Positions 32,024 to 39,244 are shown, counted from the first letter of the stretch. The stretch is 44,758 nucleotides of DNA from Lachnospiraceae bacterium (GCA_910575775.1 CAJTEY010000034.1:1-44758), one strand, 5' to 3'. Notes: generated by a model from the sequence alone, not told the origin. Translations and numbers: made by a program.

Positions 32024-32306
32024 CTAACTTGTTATTGCTGTAAAATATAATTTCCTTACCAAATTCCTCAGCTTTACTAATTTCGTATCTTGTGCTTTCT
32101 CCAAAGTAATGATCTACATCCACTACAAATATAGCATCAGACATTGCAATTTTCTCCGTATGTAATTCCAGATACCATTTTTTGTCATGACCTTCACATC
32201 CCATCGCTGGAAATAACACAATATATCCCAAATCAGTAAGTTGTTGATAGACACTTATCATTTTAGATTTATACTTATAGCTCCCACAAATAGTTATAAT
32301 CTTCAT
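32013..32306 (-). CDS. Nucleoside 2-deoxyribosyltransferase-like protein
   Basis: The 97-residue Rossmann-like protein has ITICGSYKYKSKMISVYQQL, a central VLFPAMGCEGHDKKWYLELH and SDAIFVVDVDHYFGESTRYEI. The last contains the SDAIF.V...GEST segment typical of the deoxyribosyltransferase/DUF4406 superfamily. It may salvage or hydrolyse nucleosides, which suits an element carrying its own RNR. Enzymatic specificity cannot be read from the sequence. Confidence 0.65.
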   Translation of the reverse strand: MKIITICGSYKYKSKMISVYQQLTDLGYIVLFPAMGCEGHDKKWYLELHTEKIAMSDAIFVVDVDHYFGESTRYEISKAEEFGKEIIFYSNNKLGVV

Positions 32307-32315
32307 ATAATCACT

Positions 32316-32348
32316 CCCCTTTCATTAAAGGAGTTGTAAATATAACGA
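32316..32348 (-). promoter_or_regulatory. Recurrent promoter-like module
   Basis: In gene direction TTCGTTATATTTACAA then CTCCTTTAATGAAAGGGG. This copy also contains the TTATATT motif where others have GCAAAAATT. Confidence 0.6.
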
Positions 32349-32360
32349 AGCAGAAAAGAA

Positions 32361-32378
32361 GAGTCCCTGTTAGGACTC
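32361..32378 (-). terminator. GAGTCC/GGACTC terminator
   Basis: In gene direction GAGTCCTAACAGGGACTC then TTCTTTTC. Here the gene stops a few bases before the hairpin. Confidence 0.75.
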
Positions 32379-32385
32379 CTCGTCT

Positions 32386-32604
32386 TCAATCCAAACCGCT
32401 TCCCTTCAATAATTTTTTGAGTTCTTCCTTGCTGAGTTCTACATCAATATCCAAATGCGCGTGTGTGTTTCCGTCGTTGACAGTGACTTTCATTTCTTTA
32501 AGCCAGATATCCATATCTACACCCAACTTCTTTTTAATAGTCACCTTTGCAGCTTTTGACACAAGCGCAGTTGTGAATTTTGATATAATGTTCATCTCGT
32601 CCAT
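32386..32604 (-). CDS. Hypothetical protein (72 aa)
   Basis: Opens MDEMNIISKFTTALVSKAAK. The middle (WLKEMKVTVNDGNTHAHLDIDVEL) looks like two strands. It ends in a Lys-rich helix. AAAGGAG site. Not recognised. Confidence 0.55.
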   Translation of the reverse strand: MDEMNIISKFTTALVSKAAKVTIKKKLGVDMDIWLKEMKVTVNDGNTHAHLDIDVELSKEELKKLLKGSGLD

Positions 32605-32635
32605 ACCTCTTTTTCTCCTTTCGGTTTATGGTTTT

Positions 32636-32660
32636 CATAAAGGAGAATGTATATACTGCG
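32636..32660 (-). promoter_or_regulatory. Recurrent promoter-like module
   Basis: In gene direction CGCAGTATATACATT then CTCCTTTATGAAA. The ribosome-binding site lies further downstream, so the block is again separate from it. Confidence 0.55.
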
Positions 32661-32669
32661 AAAAAGAAA

Positions 32670-32687
32670 GAGCCCCTGTTAGGACTC
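32670..32687 (-). terminator. Terminator containing a stop codon
   Basis: In gene direction GAGTCCTAACAGGGGCTC then TTTCTTTTT. The stop TAA of the 126-residue gene (ending EIES) lies in the loop. Confidence 0.75.
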
Positions 32688-33059
32688 GATTTCTTCTAAA
32701 GTAATCCAAAGTTTCGACTTTTTAATGAACGGTAAATAGCCTACAATATCACAATACTCGTCAATTTTATACTTGCAATATGTGAAATGTTTATTTATCA
32801 CATCGATAAACGGCTGAATGCGATCATACACAAGCTTGCTATATTCTGGATTAATGTCCTCAATGTATTCTCCGAACGCAAATTCTTTGCCCGTTAGATT
32901 CCATTCATCATTAACCGCACCTATATGCTCACGATAAATCTTTACAACCTCACTTCTGTGTTTCATAAATTCTTCTCTCATACGCCGACGCATAAATTTC
33001 GGCACTCTTTTAAAGTGATAAAAGACCTTAAAATACCTCTCTTCATATTCTTTGTTCAT
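32679..33059 (-). CDS. Hypothetical basic protein ending in the terminator stem (126 aa)
   Basis: FKRVPKFMRRRMREEFMKHRSEVVKIYRE gives a strongly basic helical N-terminal third. The rest is mixed (FGEYIEDINPEYSKLVYDRI). The final ES and the stop are read from the hairpin. GAAAGGAGG site. Nucleic-acid binding is a guess from charge. Confidence 0.55.
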   Translation of the reverse strand: MNKEYEERYFKVFYHFKRVPKFMRRRMREEFMKHRSEVVKIYREHIGAVNDEWNLTGKEFAFGEYIEDINPEYSKLVYDRIQPFIDVINKHFTYCKYKIDEYCDIVGYLPFIKKSKLWITLEEIES

Positions 33060-33068
33060 AACCCGAAC

Positions 33069-33099
33069 CTCCTTTCATTAAAGGAGTTGTAATTTTTGC
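33069..33099 (-). promoter_or_regulatory. Recurrent promoter-like module
   Basis: In gene direction AGCAAAAATTACAA then CTCCTTTAATGAAAGGAG, the consensus form with a perfect 7-bp hairpin. Confidence 0.6.
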
Positions 33100-33458
33100 T
33101 AAATATCACGTCTGTCAAAGACCGTTTCCCACCGTTCACGCTTAATGGGTTTCATTTTCAGTGCCCACATAATTTGTCGGATAGTTACAGTAGGATATAA
33201 TCCGTCCGTAGCCTCTCCTGCACGTTCGTCAAAGTATGTTTTAAACTGTGGATGTAAATATATCTCGGCAGTAAGCCATTGATCTATTTCACCCCACCAG
33301 GTACTTTTCGTTTCTTTATCAAATCGCTGCTGAATCACAGCGAGACCTTTCCCACTTATCTCAAATAGAGTACAACTATTATAAACCGGATGATTACAAA
33401 TATAACACCTACCAAATTTAGTTCGTGGCATTGTAGGTTTCTCGTAATGATATCTCAT
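33099..33458 (-). CDS. Hypothetical protein with zinc-knuckle N-terminus (119 aa)
   Basis: Start MRYHYEKPTMPRTKFGRC behind GGAGAATAAG. CYICNHPVYNSC could bind zinc. The remainder (YPTVTIRQIMWALKMKPIKRE) is basic. Its stop abuts the module for the next unit. Not recognised. Confidence 0.55.
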   Translation of the reverse strand: MRYHYEKPTMPRTKFGRCYICNHPVYNSCTLFEISGKGLAVIQQRFDKETKSTWWGEIDQWLTAEIYLHPQFKTYFDERAGEATDGLYPTVTIRQIMWALKMKPIKRERWETVFDRRDI

Positions 33459-33484
33459 CTTATTCTCCAAAATGCAAGAGAAAA

Positions 33485-33500
33485 AGCCCTCGTCAGGACT
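33485..33500 (-). terminator. Short terminator
   Basis: In gene direction AGTCC-TGACGA-GGGCT then TTTTTC, a variant of the GAGTCC family. No promoter-like module follows it. Confidence 0.55.
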
Positions 33501-33514
33501 TCGTCTCCCTAATA

Positions 33515-33826
33515 CTATTCGTCAAATGCTGGGCATGATAATTTACAACTCGGATAAGGACCTCCACATGCTCTACATCCATCAGGTGGCACATTTCCTG
33601 CATACATATCGAGTACCTCTTCTGTCCATTCTTCTTCCTCATCGTCTTCGTACTCATAATCCATCACGTCTATATTCCAACCGCATGATGGGCAGGTATA
33701 AATATCATTTCCACCTCTGGGATGTTCCCTACGGTCCATAACTGCTCCGCATTTGTTGCAAATTGCATACCCTTCGTTCAGATATTCCATTAACTCAATA
33801 CCCTCCGGTTTAATAATTTGGCTCAT
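33515..33826 (-). CDS. Zinc-ribbon protein with acidic linker (103 aa)
   Basis: Start MSQIIKPEGIELMEYLNEGY behind AAAGGAG. CNKCGAVM...CPSCGW is a zinc ribbon. DYEYEDDEEEEW is an acidic linker. CRACGGPYPSCKLSCPAF is a second Cys cluster. Zinc ribbons of this kind act in transcription or as adaptors; which applies here is unknown. Confidence 0.65.
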   Translation of the reverse strand: MSQIIKPEGIELMEYLNEGYAICNKCGAVMDRREHPRGGNDIYTCPSCGWNIDVMDYEYEDDEEEEWTEEVLDMYAGNVPPDGCRACGGPYPSCKLSCPAFDE

Positions 33827-33916
33827 ATTATTATCTCCTTTCGTAACTTGGAGTGTACTACATATCATACACCCTTTTTATAGTTAAGTTAAGAGATTAA
33901 AGAGCTCTTTGTATCT

Positions 33917-33943
33917 CCATAAGAGGATATGCAATTTTGGCGA
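33917..33943 (-). promoter_or_regulatory. Recurrent promoter-like module
   Basis: In gene direction TCGCCAAAATTGCATA then TCCTCTTATGG. The start codon lies about 95 bases downstream, leaving a leader in which I see no gene. Confidence 0.5.
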
Positions 33944-33956
33944 AGAAAAACGAAAA

Positions 33957-33976
33957 GGCGCTGTACATTTCACGCC
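33957..33976 (-). terminator. Terminator variant
   Basis: In gene direction GGCGTG...CAGCGCC then TTTTCGTTTTT. It follows the coiled-coil membrane gene. Confidence 0.55.
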
Positions 33977-34000
33977 CCTCCGCTTTGGAATCTCAAACCA

Positions 34001-34447
34001 TCATCGTTTAGTCGGCTTAACGAACCGAATCAAGTTCTTCAATGTCTGAACGGTAAATGTGCCGTCCTTTTCCAGATCGTATCCCATCTGATAAATCTTG
34101 GCAAAGAACACCAACGGAACCATAAGTTCAGCCGCCGCAATACCGATTCTTATATACCGATCCTTCTTCTGCTCTGCAAGTTGCTCTTTCCTGGATTGTT
34201 CCTCTCTTTCCGCCTGCTCATCATGGAATTTCTCTTCCTGTTCCATTTGTTTCTTACGGAATTCATCGTCATCAATCCCCTTGTTATACTCCATCGCAGC
34301 TTTAGAATCGTCGATTCTTAACCGATACAGCTTGGCTAAACCCTCTATAGCCTCCGTATGTTCCTTGCTTCCAATTGCAAGACCGGATAAACCTCCAAGT
34401 TCAGCTTTAATCTGTTCGTCCAACATTGTGATAATGTCTTCGTTCAT
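34001..34447 (-). CDS. Coiled-coil protein with one membrane span (148 aa)
   Basis: A long Glu/Lys/Gln-rich helix (RKKQMEQEEKFHDEQAEREEQ) precedes a hydrophobic segment (IRIGIAAAELMVPLVFFAKI) near the C-terminus. The protein would be tail-anchored with a cytoplasmic coil. Similar proteins are frequent in Firmicutes phages. AAAGGAG site. Confidence 0.6.
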   Translation of the reverse strand: MNEDIITMLDEQIKAELGGLSGLAIGSKEHTEAIEGLAKLYRLRIDDSKAAMEYNKGIDDDEFRKKQMEQEEKFHDEQAEREEQSRKEQLAEQKKDRYIRIGIAAAELMVPLVFFAKIYQMGYDLEKDGTFTVQTLKNLIRFVKPTKR

Positions 34448-34481
34448 TTTACTTCTCCTTTCGCTGTTAAGTTTTTAGCTT

Positions 34482-34508
34482 CCATAAAAGGAACTGTTAG
34501 TTGTGCGA
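34482..34508 (-). promoter_or_regulatory. Recurrent promoter-like module
   Basis: In gene direction TCGCACAACTAACAG then TTCCTTTTATGG. It overlaps the 3' end of the upstream gene, so transcription of the two is punctuated here. Confidence 0.55.
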
Positions 34509-34715
34509 AATATAATTTTTAAGATTCACTTTCAGCATGACCGATTTCTTGGAGGCGATAAAGTCAATACTCTCAGATGCTTCCAAAAATATAAAAGGAC
34601 CATCCGGATCAGATGTATCAACCCGTAAGATCCCAATGTATTTTGGTCTAAGAATCGTCACGGCAACTCCGCACCCAACAAGAAAACCAATGATAAATAT
34701 AACGATTGTCTGCAT
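34497..34715 (-). CDS. Membrane-anchored phage protein (72 aa)
   Basis: An N-terminal span (MQTIVIFIIGFLVGCGVAVT) is followed by IGILRVDTSDPDGPFIFLEA and a basic beta-rich end. This is a recurrent small phage family with no known role. Before the IS insertions its upstream region carried the TAAGCTAGATTA palindrome rather than the usual promoter-like module. Confidence 0.6.
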   Translation of the reverse strand: MQTIVIFIIGFLVGCGVAVTILRPKYIGILRVDTSDPDGPFIFLEASESIDFIASKKSVMLKVNLKNYISHN

Positions 34716-34786
34716 ACTATTTCTCCTTCATAGATTTTTTCAAATATCAAAATACCATGTTTTTTCGTAACCCACGTACTGGTTTC

Positions 34787-34794
34787 TAAGCTAG
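34787..34794. promoter_or_regulatory. Operator-like palindrome (copy 2), split by the IS5-family element
   Basis: TAAGCTAG here and CTAGATTA at 35978-35985 rejoin to TAAGCTAGATTA when the insertion and one CTAG duplicate are removed. It matches copies 1 and 3 at 11 of 12 positions. The insertion would destroy or move this control site. Confidence 0.5.
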
Positions 34795-35977
34795 GGAACC
34801 GCTGATTAATTAATTTTATTTTCAGCATTATCCCGTTTTGTCAAGTTTTTTGAAAGCCAACGGAAATATCATTGGATATTTTCAGGTTATAATCCTTTAT
34901 TTGAGAGTTGCTTTCTTTGAAATTGGGCGCACTTATACCATGCACCCCAGAAATTCTTGGGTCCGACCAGCCCTGCTACACATTATAAGGTTGGCGCTGG
35001 CAAACAGCATGTGGAACCGATTCATATTCTTTTCGATTCCACGATATACAACTTTTGCATATCCCATCTGTTTTTTGACTATGAGAAATGCGTGTTCTAC
35101 TTTACAGCGAATAGCTGACTTATCATGCTCCATCTTTTTATCCCAGTTAATGCCTTGGAAGTCATCAGCAGTTTTAAGGCTGGATGGACGTTTATTGATT
35201 CGGAATTCTATCTTGGATAACACCTCATCATCTTTGATTTCCTCCCGCGTGGGAGCGCCTAGATAACCTGAATCACCATAAACCACATGGTCATCTTTTC
35301 GTATTAGTTTTGATGTTTCAGATACATCATGCATGTTTGCAGAAGTACCCGTTAGCGAATGCACATAACCGCTGCCGGCATCAGCACCGGCGTGGACCTT
35401 CATTCCGAAATACCATTCATTTCCTTTCTTCGTCTGGTGCATTTCCGGATCACGTTTGCCGGTTTTGTTTTTAGTGGACTTTGGCGCTGAAATCAGGCTT
35501 GCATCAACGACAGTACCGCCGTGCATGATAAGACCAGCTTCGTCGAGACGGCTGTTTACATCTGCAAAAATCTTCTCGCCAATCCTGTTCTTTTCAAGCA
35601 TATGGCGAAACTTGAGCAGCGTTGTAGCGTCAGGTACCTGTTGCTCATTAAAATCTATGTGCATAAACGTACGCATGGCATAACTGTCGTAGATGGAATC
35701 CTCGATTCCTTCGTCGGACAAGTTGAACCAGACCTGCATAAGATACATGCGGAGCATTGTTTCAATTCCAATCGGCTTGCGACCGCGTTTATTGTTGAAA
35801 TAGTATGGGCGGATTATTTCTACCCAGTAAGACCATGGGATTATTTCATCCATGGCATCGAGAAACTCTTCTCGTTTGGTTTTCTTTTTACGGTTGGAAT
35901 ATTCCATATCTGTAAGTGTCATTTGATTCATAGGCGTACCACCTTATCAGGAAATACTTGAATTAATCAGTGTTTCC
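34795..35977 (-). mobile_element. IS5-family insertion sequence
   Basis: The terminal inverted repeats read GGAACCGCTGATTAATT at the left and GGAAACACTGATTAATT on the complement of the right end. They are flanked by a CTAG direct repeat, which fits the YTAR target duplication of IS5-type elements. About 1.18 kb with one intact transposase. It contains no AATATAA motif, unlike the surrounding DNA. Confidence 0.9.
34933..35931 (-). CDS. IS5-family transposase
   Basis: The 332-residue DDE transposase has an intact catalytic triad context: TVVDASLISAPKS, VVYGDSGYLGAP and CKVEHAFLIVKKQMGY. The N-terminal region (IIPWSYWVEIIRPYYFNNKRGRKPIGIETM) is typical of the IS5 group. The frame is uninterrupted, so the element may be active. 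Confidence 0.93.
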   Translation of the reverse strand: MNQMTLTDMEYSNRKKKTKREEFLDAMDEIIPWSYWVEIIRPYYFNNKRGRKPIGIETMLRMYLMQVWFNLSDEGIEDSIYDSYAMRTFMHIDFNEQQVPDATTLLKFRHMLEKNRIGEKIFADVNSRLDEAGLIMHGGTVVDASLISAPKSTKNKTGKRDPEMHQTKKGNEWYFGMKVHAGADAGSGYVHSLTGTSANMHDVSETSKLIRKDDHVVYGDSGYLGAPTREEIKDDEVLSKIEFRINKRPSSLKTADDFQGINWDKKMEHDKSAIRCKVEHAFLIVKKQMGYAKVVYRGIEKNMNRFHMLFASANLIMCSRAGRTQEFLGCMV

Positions 35978-35996
35978 CTAGATTAAAAAAAAAGAA

Positions 35997-36016
35997 AGAG
36001 TCCTTGTTAGGACTCC
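35997..36016. repeat. Left 20-bp target duplication of the IS1182-family element (terminator)
   Basis: AGAGTCCTTGTTAGGACTCC is identical to the copy at 37518-37537 and is itself one of the element's terminator hairpins. Either a hairpin was duplicated by transposition, or the IS landed between two existing copies. Exact identity over 20 bases favours duplication. Confidence 0.75.
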
Positions 36017-37517
36017 CAGACTGTCAAAAAAGGTCAGCAAAAGCTGACTTTTTTTGATACAATAAAACCAGAGGTGAAGATATGCTGATAAAAGAAAAGT
36101 CAGAAAGAAATACACTGGAAATGGTCAGCCTTGAGGGGCTTGTCCCGCAGGACCATCTGTTGCGGAAAATTGACTGCGCTGTGGATTTTACCCATATTTA
36201 TGATTTCGTGGTAGACCTTTATTGTGCGGATAACGGGCGTCCCAGCGTGGATCCCGTGGTTCTGTTTAAAATGGTGCTCATCCAGCATCTTTACGGGATC
36301 CCGTCCCTGCGGCGTACCGTGGAAGAAATCAATATGAACATCGCGTACCGGTGGTTTCTGGGGTACCTGCTCAATGAACCGGTTCCTCATTTCGCCACCA
36401 TCAGTTATAACTTCAGGCACCGCTTCAGCGAAGATACCATAGAGAAGGTTTTTACATGGATACTTTTTGAGGCGCAAAAGAGTGGTTATCTTTCCCCGGA
36501 AGTTGTGTTTATGGACGGAACCCATATCAAGGCAAACGCCAACATCAATAAGAAAATGAAAAAAGCGATCCCTTCTGCGGCGAAAGCTTATGAGGAACAG
36601 CTCATGCAAGAGATCAATGAAGACCGCATGGCACATGGAAAAAAGCCTTTTGACGGGAACTCCGGCGGCGGGGAGGGCGGGGGACGGGAGACCACGGTAT
36701 CAACGACTGATCCGGAAAGCGGCATGTTCCGGAAAGGGGATCATAAACATTGTTTTGCGTATGAAGCCCATACAGTCTGTGACAGGCATAACTTTATACT
36801 GGATACGGTGGTCACAAGCGGAAATGTACATGACAGTGTTGCCTTTGACGCACTTTATGAAAAGGTAACCGCGCGATTTCCTGAGATTAGAATAGTCACG
36901 ATGGATGCGGGATATAAAACGCCGTGGATCTGTAAACGTATCATAGATGATGGGAGAATCCCATCCCTACCTTACAAACGCCCCATGACGAAGAAAGGGT
37001 TTCATGAATGGTATAAATATGTATATGACGAATATCTGGATATCGTGATCTGTCCGGAATACAAGAGCCTGCTGTACAGCACGACCAACCGGAAAGGTTA
37101 CAGAGAGTATAAGAGTCTGCAATATCAGTGTGCCACATGTGGAACAAGGCATTTATGCACGGAGAGCAGGGGATGCCAGAAAACAGTGACGCGTCATATC
37201 TGGGAGGATTACATAGAACAGGCGGAAGACATACGGCATTCACCACAGGGAAAAGAAAGCTACCGCCTCAGGTCGCAGACAATCGAGAGGGTATTTGCCG
37301 ACGCAAAAGAAAAATACGGAATGCGGTATACGCCTTACCGTGGACTAAAAAGAGTCAGTATGTGGGTAAGGCTGAAATATGCTGCCATGAACCTGAAGAA
37401 ACTGGCGATGTGGAAGTGGAAAGCCGCTTACCGCCGATTTTTTATCACAATAAGTGTCTCTGTTTTAAAAAGAACCCCTGCTGCGCTTCTGCATAACAGG
37501 GGTTCTTTGACAGTCTG
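36017..37517 (+). mobile_element. IS1182-family insertion sequence
   Basis: Terminal inverted repeats CAGACTGTCAAA flank a single transposase gene, about 1.5 kb in total. The stop codon TGA is completed by the first base of the right target duplicate. It is inserted at the 3' end of a small gene's terminator, 19 bp from the IS5-family element. It is on the plus strand, opposite to the element's genes. Confidence 0.88.
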
Positions 37518-37518
37518 A
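36082..37518 (+). CDS. IS1182-family transposase
   Basis: The 478-residue DDE transposase opens MLIKEKSERNTLEMVSLEGL and has VFMDGTHIKANANIN, VTMDAGYKTPW and TIERVFADAKEKYGMRYTPYRG as catalytic contexts. The four cysteines in CATCGTRHLC and the later C are typical of the family's insertion domain. The frame is intact. Confidence 0.95.
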   Translation: MLIKEKSERNTLEMVSLEGLVPQDHLLRKIDCAVDFTHIYDFVVDLYCADNGRPSVDPVVLFKMVLIQHLYGIPSLRRTVEEINMNIAYRWFLGYLLNEPVPHFATISYNFRHRFSEDTIEKVFTWILFEAQKSGYLSPEVVFMDGTHIKANANINKKMKKAIPSAAKAYEEQLMQEINEDRMAHGKKPFDGNSGGGEGGGRETTVSTTDPESGMFRKGDHKHCFAYEAHTVCDRHNFILDTVVTSGNVHDSVAFDALYEKVTARFPEIRIVTMDAGYKTPWICKRIIDDGRIPSLPYKRPMTKKGFHEWYKYVYDEYLDIVICPEYKSLLYSTTNRKGYREYKSLQYQCATCGTRHLCTESRGCQKTVTRHIWEDYIEQAEDIRHSPQGKESYRLRSQTIERVFADAKEKYGMRYTPYRGLKRVSMWVRLKYAAMNLKKLAMWKWKAAYRRFFITISVSVLKRTPAALLHNRGSLTV

Positions 37519-37537
37519 GAGTCCTTGTTAGGACTCC
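37518..37537. repeat. Right 20-bp target duplication of the IS1182-family element (terminator)
   Basis: Identical to 35997-36016. It still serves as the end of the broken small gene to its right: the loop TAA is that gene's stop. Confidence 0.75.
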
Positions 37538-37691
37538 TCTTCAATTTGTTCTTTTTCTTTTTCAATATTATATTCAGTTTGTGCCTTTGCTATCGCTGTC
37601 ATACAAACTTCTCTCGCCTTGCTATAGCCGATTGCTATTCCCCAATCAAACTAATCGCTACAGCACCAAAAAATTCGCATTTTGTAAACAT
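37528..37691 (-). pseudogene. Frameshifted small membrane protein gene
   Basis: The first frame reads MFTKCEFFGAVAISLIGE and stops. The other frame continues GIAIGYSKAREVCMTAIAKA to a tail ending KEQIEEES, closed in the terminator loop. A single missing base in the GGGG run near 37641 explains it: 164 bases instead of 165. It starts behind AAGGAGG and the promoter-like module. Confidence 0.65.
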
Positions 37692-37715
37692 AGACGTTAC
37701 CTCCTTATATTGTTT

Positions 37716-37742
37716 TCATTAAAGCAGATGTAATTTAAGCGA
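37716..37742 (-). promoter_or_regulatory. Recurrent promoter-like module
   Basis: In gene direction TCGCTTAAATTACAT then CTGCTTTAATGAAAAC. Here the AATGAAA part is not followed by AGG; the ribosome-binding site AAGGAGG is a separate element downstream. Confidence 0.6.
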
Positions 37743-37750
37743 AAAAGAAA

Positions 37751-37769
37751 GAGCCGCTGTTAAGCGACC
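37751..37769 (-). terminator. Rho-independent terminator
   Basis: In gene direction GGTCGCT-TAAC-AGCGGCTC followed by TTTCTTTTT. Confidence 0.7.
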
Positions 37770-37781
37770 CTTCCCCTTGTT

Positions 37782-37979
37782 TCATTCGGATTCTTTTACT
37801 TCGGATGGCTCGTTATTTGTCGGTAAGCCAACACCCGTAGCGATGTAATTCATACAGTTGAGAATTTCCGTATCACTCATGCCTTTCGCTCTGAGCCATT
37901 CAGTCATTCTCGCCACTTCCTGAACATTCATCATTTCGGTTTTCTCCTTTTCTTCAAAATTAGAACCTTGTTCCGTCAT
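37782..37979 (-). CDS. Small UBA/CUE-like helical protein (65 aa)
   Basis: Start MTEQGSNFEEKEK behind AAAGGAGG. VARMTEWLRAKGMSDTEILNCMNYIATG forms a compact three-helix pattern. The longer frame would run through the module. Function unknown. Confidence 0.55.
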   Translation of the reverse strand: MTEQGSNFEEKEKTEMMNVQEVARMTEWLRAKGMSDTEILNCMNYIATGVGLPTNNEPSEVKESE

Positions 37980-37994
37980 AAAGTGTCCTCCTTT

Positions 37995-38020
37995 CATAAA
38001 GGGCAATGTATTATTTGCGA
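37995..38020 (-). promoter_or_regulatory. Recurrent promoter-like module
   Basis: In gene direction TCGCAAATAATACAT then TGCCCTTTATG. It is preceded by an additional extended -10 promoter about 35 bases upstream. Confidence 0.55.
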
Positions 38021-38046
38021 AATATAGAACAAAATGTATCAAGTAT

Positions 38047-38064
38047 TGGCTCGATTATACCATT
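38047..38064 (-). promoter_or_regulatory. Extended -10 sigma-A-type promoter
   Basis: In gene direction ATGGTATAATCG contains TG-n-TATAAT, an extended -10. No convincing -35 is seen. It would transcribe the 65-residue gene through the promoter-like module. Confidence 0.45.
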
Positions 38065-38082
38065 TTTCATGTAAAAAAGAAA

Positions 38083-38100
38083 GAGCCCTTGTTAGGACTC
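38083..38100 (-). terminator. Terminator containing a stop codon
   Basis: In gene direction GAGTCCTAACAAGGGCTC then TTTCTTTTTT. The TAA of the 44-residue gene is in the loop. Confidence 0.75.
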
Positions 38101-38226
38101 CTTCATCTTTCCAGTAAAGCATTCTCTCATAAAGTCAATATCTTCCTGCTCGTAACCATCTTCCCGCAATTCTTCATCGGTGAATTCTGAAATATGGTCT
38201 TCAAACCATCTTTTTATTGCACTCAT
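38092..38226 (-). CDS. Small acidic protein, paralogous to a remnant at 39.7 kb (44 aa)
   Basis: MSAIKRWFEDHISEFTDEEL continues to EDIDFMRECFTGKMKES. It has a GGAGCGTGAG site directly after the promoter-like module. The block HISEFTDEEL...EDIDFMRECFT recurs in the sequence near 39702. Function unknown. Confidence 0.6.
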   Translation of the reverse strand: MSAIKRWFEDHISEFTDEELREDGYEQEDIDFMRECFTGKMKES

Positions 38227-38236
38227 AATCTCACGC

Positions 38237-38269
38237 TCCTTTCATTAAAGGACTTGTGATTTGCGCGAA
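38237..38269 (-). promoter_or_regulatory. Recurrent promoter-like module
   Basis: In gene direction TCGCGCAAATCACAA then GTCCTTTAATGAAAGGAG. Confidence 0.6.
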
Positions 38270-38276
38270 AATGAAA

Positions 38277-38294
38277 GAGTCCTTGTTAGGACTC
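38277..38294 (-). terminator. GAGTCC/GGACTC terminator
   Basis: In gene direction GAGTCCTAACAAGGACTC then TTTCATTTTC. Confidence 0.75.
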
Positions 38295-38307
38295 AATCCT
38301 TTAGAAG

Positions 38308-38535
38308 TCATATTACTTCTTTCATTGTAAGTTTTAATGCTTGTGCTGCTGCTTTTGCATCGTAAGTTTTGGCAAGCGACATTGCTCTGTAACCGTCTGC
38401 CATCAGATTAAACGCTTGAGCTTTCTGTGTACGTCTAATACCGAGTGCGGCGGGAACCATAGACAACATCAAGATACCGCCAGATACTACAGCAAAGGCT
38501 GTGGCATAAGTTAAAACTGTATTTTCTGTTTCCAT
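38308..38535 (-). CDS. Small membrane protein (75 aa)
   Basis: Start METENTVLTYATAFAVVSGG behind AAAGG. A span (ATAFAVVSGGILMLSMVPAAL) is followed by a helical tail (KAQAFNLMADGYRAMSLAKTYD). Not recognised. Confidence 0.55.
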   Translation of the reverse strand: METENTVLTYATAFAVVSGGILMLSMVPAALGIRRTQKAQAFNLMADGYRAMSLAKTYDAKAAAQALKLTMKEVI

Positions 38536-38542
38536 AAAATAA

Positions 38543-38572
38543 CCTTTCATTAAAGGAGATGAAATCCCTGCG
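38543..38572 (-). promoter_or_regulatory. Recurrent promoter-like module
   Basis: In gene direction TCGCAGGGATTTCAT then CTCCTTTAATGAAAGG. Confidence 0.6.
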
Positions 38573-38575
38573 AAC

Positions 38576-38995
38576 CTATTCTCTTTCTTTGCTCAGCAAC
38601 CAGAAGAACCGTCTGTACAAGTCGTAGTAAATATCCTTGCAACACGGAATATTGTACCTTACTCGCAACACGTCGTAAGAGCACCCCTCTGTTACGCCAT
38701 GTAAAATATAACTCGCCAGTGCTTCGTCCGTATCCTCTGCAACATCCTCTATCATTGCTATCCGTTCTGCGAGATATGCTTTTGTAACAGCGCATCTGGC
38801 CGTTGGGTCACTTACTACATTGAGTTTCGCAAGTATCGGATTGTCATTCGGTCGCTTACTCATCCCATCCAGTACCCTGTAAGCCTTCTTCCATGTAGGA
38901 TACTGCAAACAGAAATGCTTCAGCTCATAATAACGGTGACGGTCAATCCAATATTTATTCTTCTCCGATAGCTCAGGTCTTATCGTTGTGCTCAT
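38576..38995 (-). CDS. Phage late-regulator-like protein (140 aa)
   Basis: MSTTIRPELSEKNKYWIDRHRYYELKHF opens a helical protein with ARCAVTKAYLAERIAMIEDV and a C-terminal VTEGCSYDVLRVRYNIPCCKDIYYDLYRRF. The end resembles the sigma-like helix-turn-helix of small phage regulators (RinA/ArpU type). I offer that as a possibility only. Start chosen by its GGAGAAAAGT site. Confidence 0.5.
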   Translation of the reverse strand: MSTTIRPELSEKNKYWIDRHRYYELKHFCLQYPTWKKAYRVLDGMSKRPNDNPILAKLNVVSDPTARCAVTKAYLAERIAMIEDVAEDTDEALASYILHGVTEGCSYDVLRVRYNIPCCKDIYYDLYRRFFWLLSKERE

Positions 38996-39075
38996 ACTTT
39001 TCTCCTTTATCTTTACCGTATACCTTGGCGGCGACCGCAATCGGTACAGAACCAGTTTGAAATATGGTGTCCATA
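38973..39075 (-). pseudogene. Remnant of a small DNA-binding (excisionase-like) gene
   Basis: After a good AAAGGAGG and ATG the frame gives only MDTIFSNWFCTDC to an early stop. The next frame reads FQTGSVPIAVAAKVYGKDK, the opening of a common phage/ICE HTH protein. An extra T in the TTTT run explains the shift. The rest of the domain is missing. Confidence 0.45.
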
Positions 39076-39176
39076 CAGCCCTCCTTTAAAATGTTTTTCC
39101 AAAATCTCACCCCGGGAATTTTTCGGATTTTGTATGTTAAGGCTATCAGAAAAAGCAGTCACCTGTGTACTGTATT

Positions 39177-39188
39177 TAATCTAGGTTA
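39177..39188. promoter_or_regulatory. Operator-like palindrome TAATCTAGGTTA (copy 3)
   Basis: The exact inverse of copy 1 at 2932-2943. It is about 57 bases upstream of the plus-strand HTH gene, well placed for autoregulation. Confidence 0.5.
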
Positions 39189-39244
39189 AAAATCAATGTG
39201 GATAAAAAGAAGAACTCTTAATCTTTACAAAGGAGAAATTTCTT

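Noticed and set aside
36590..37496. Additional ORFs inside the IS1182-family element
   Set aside because: They overlap the intact transposase in other frames without independent support.
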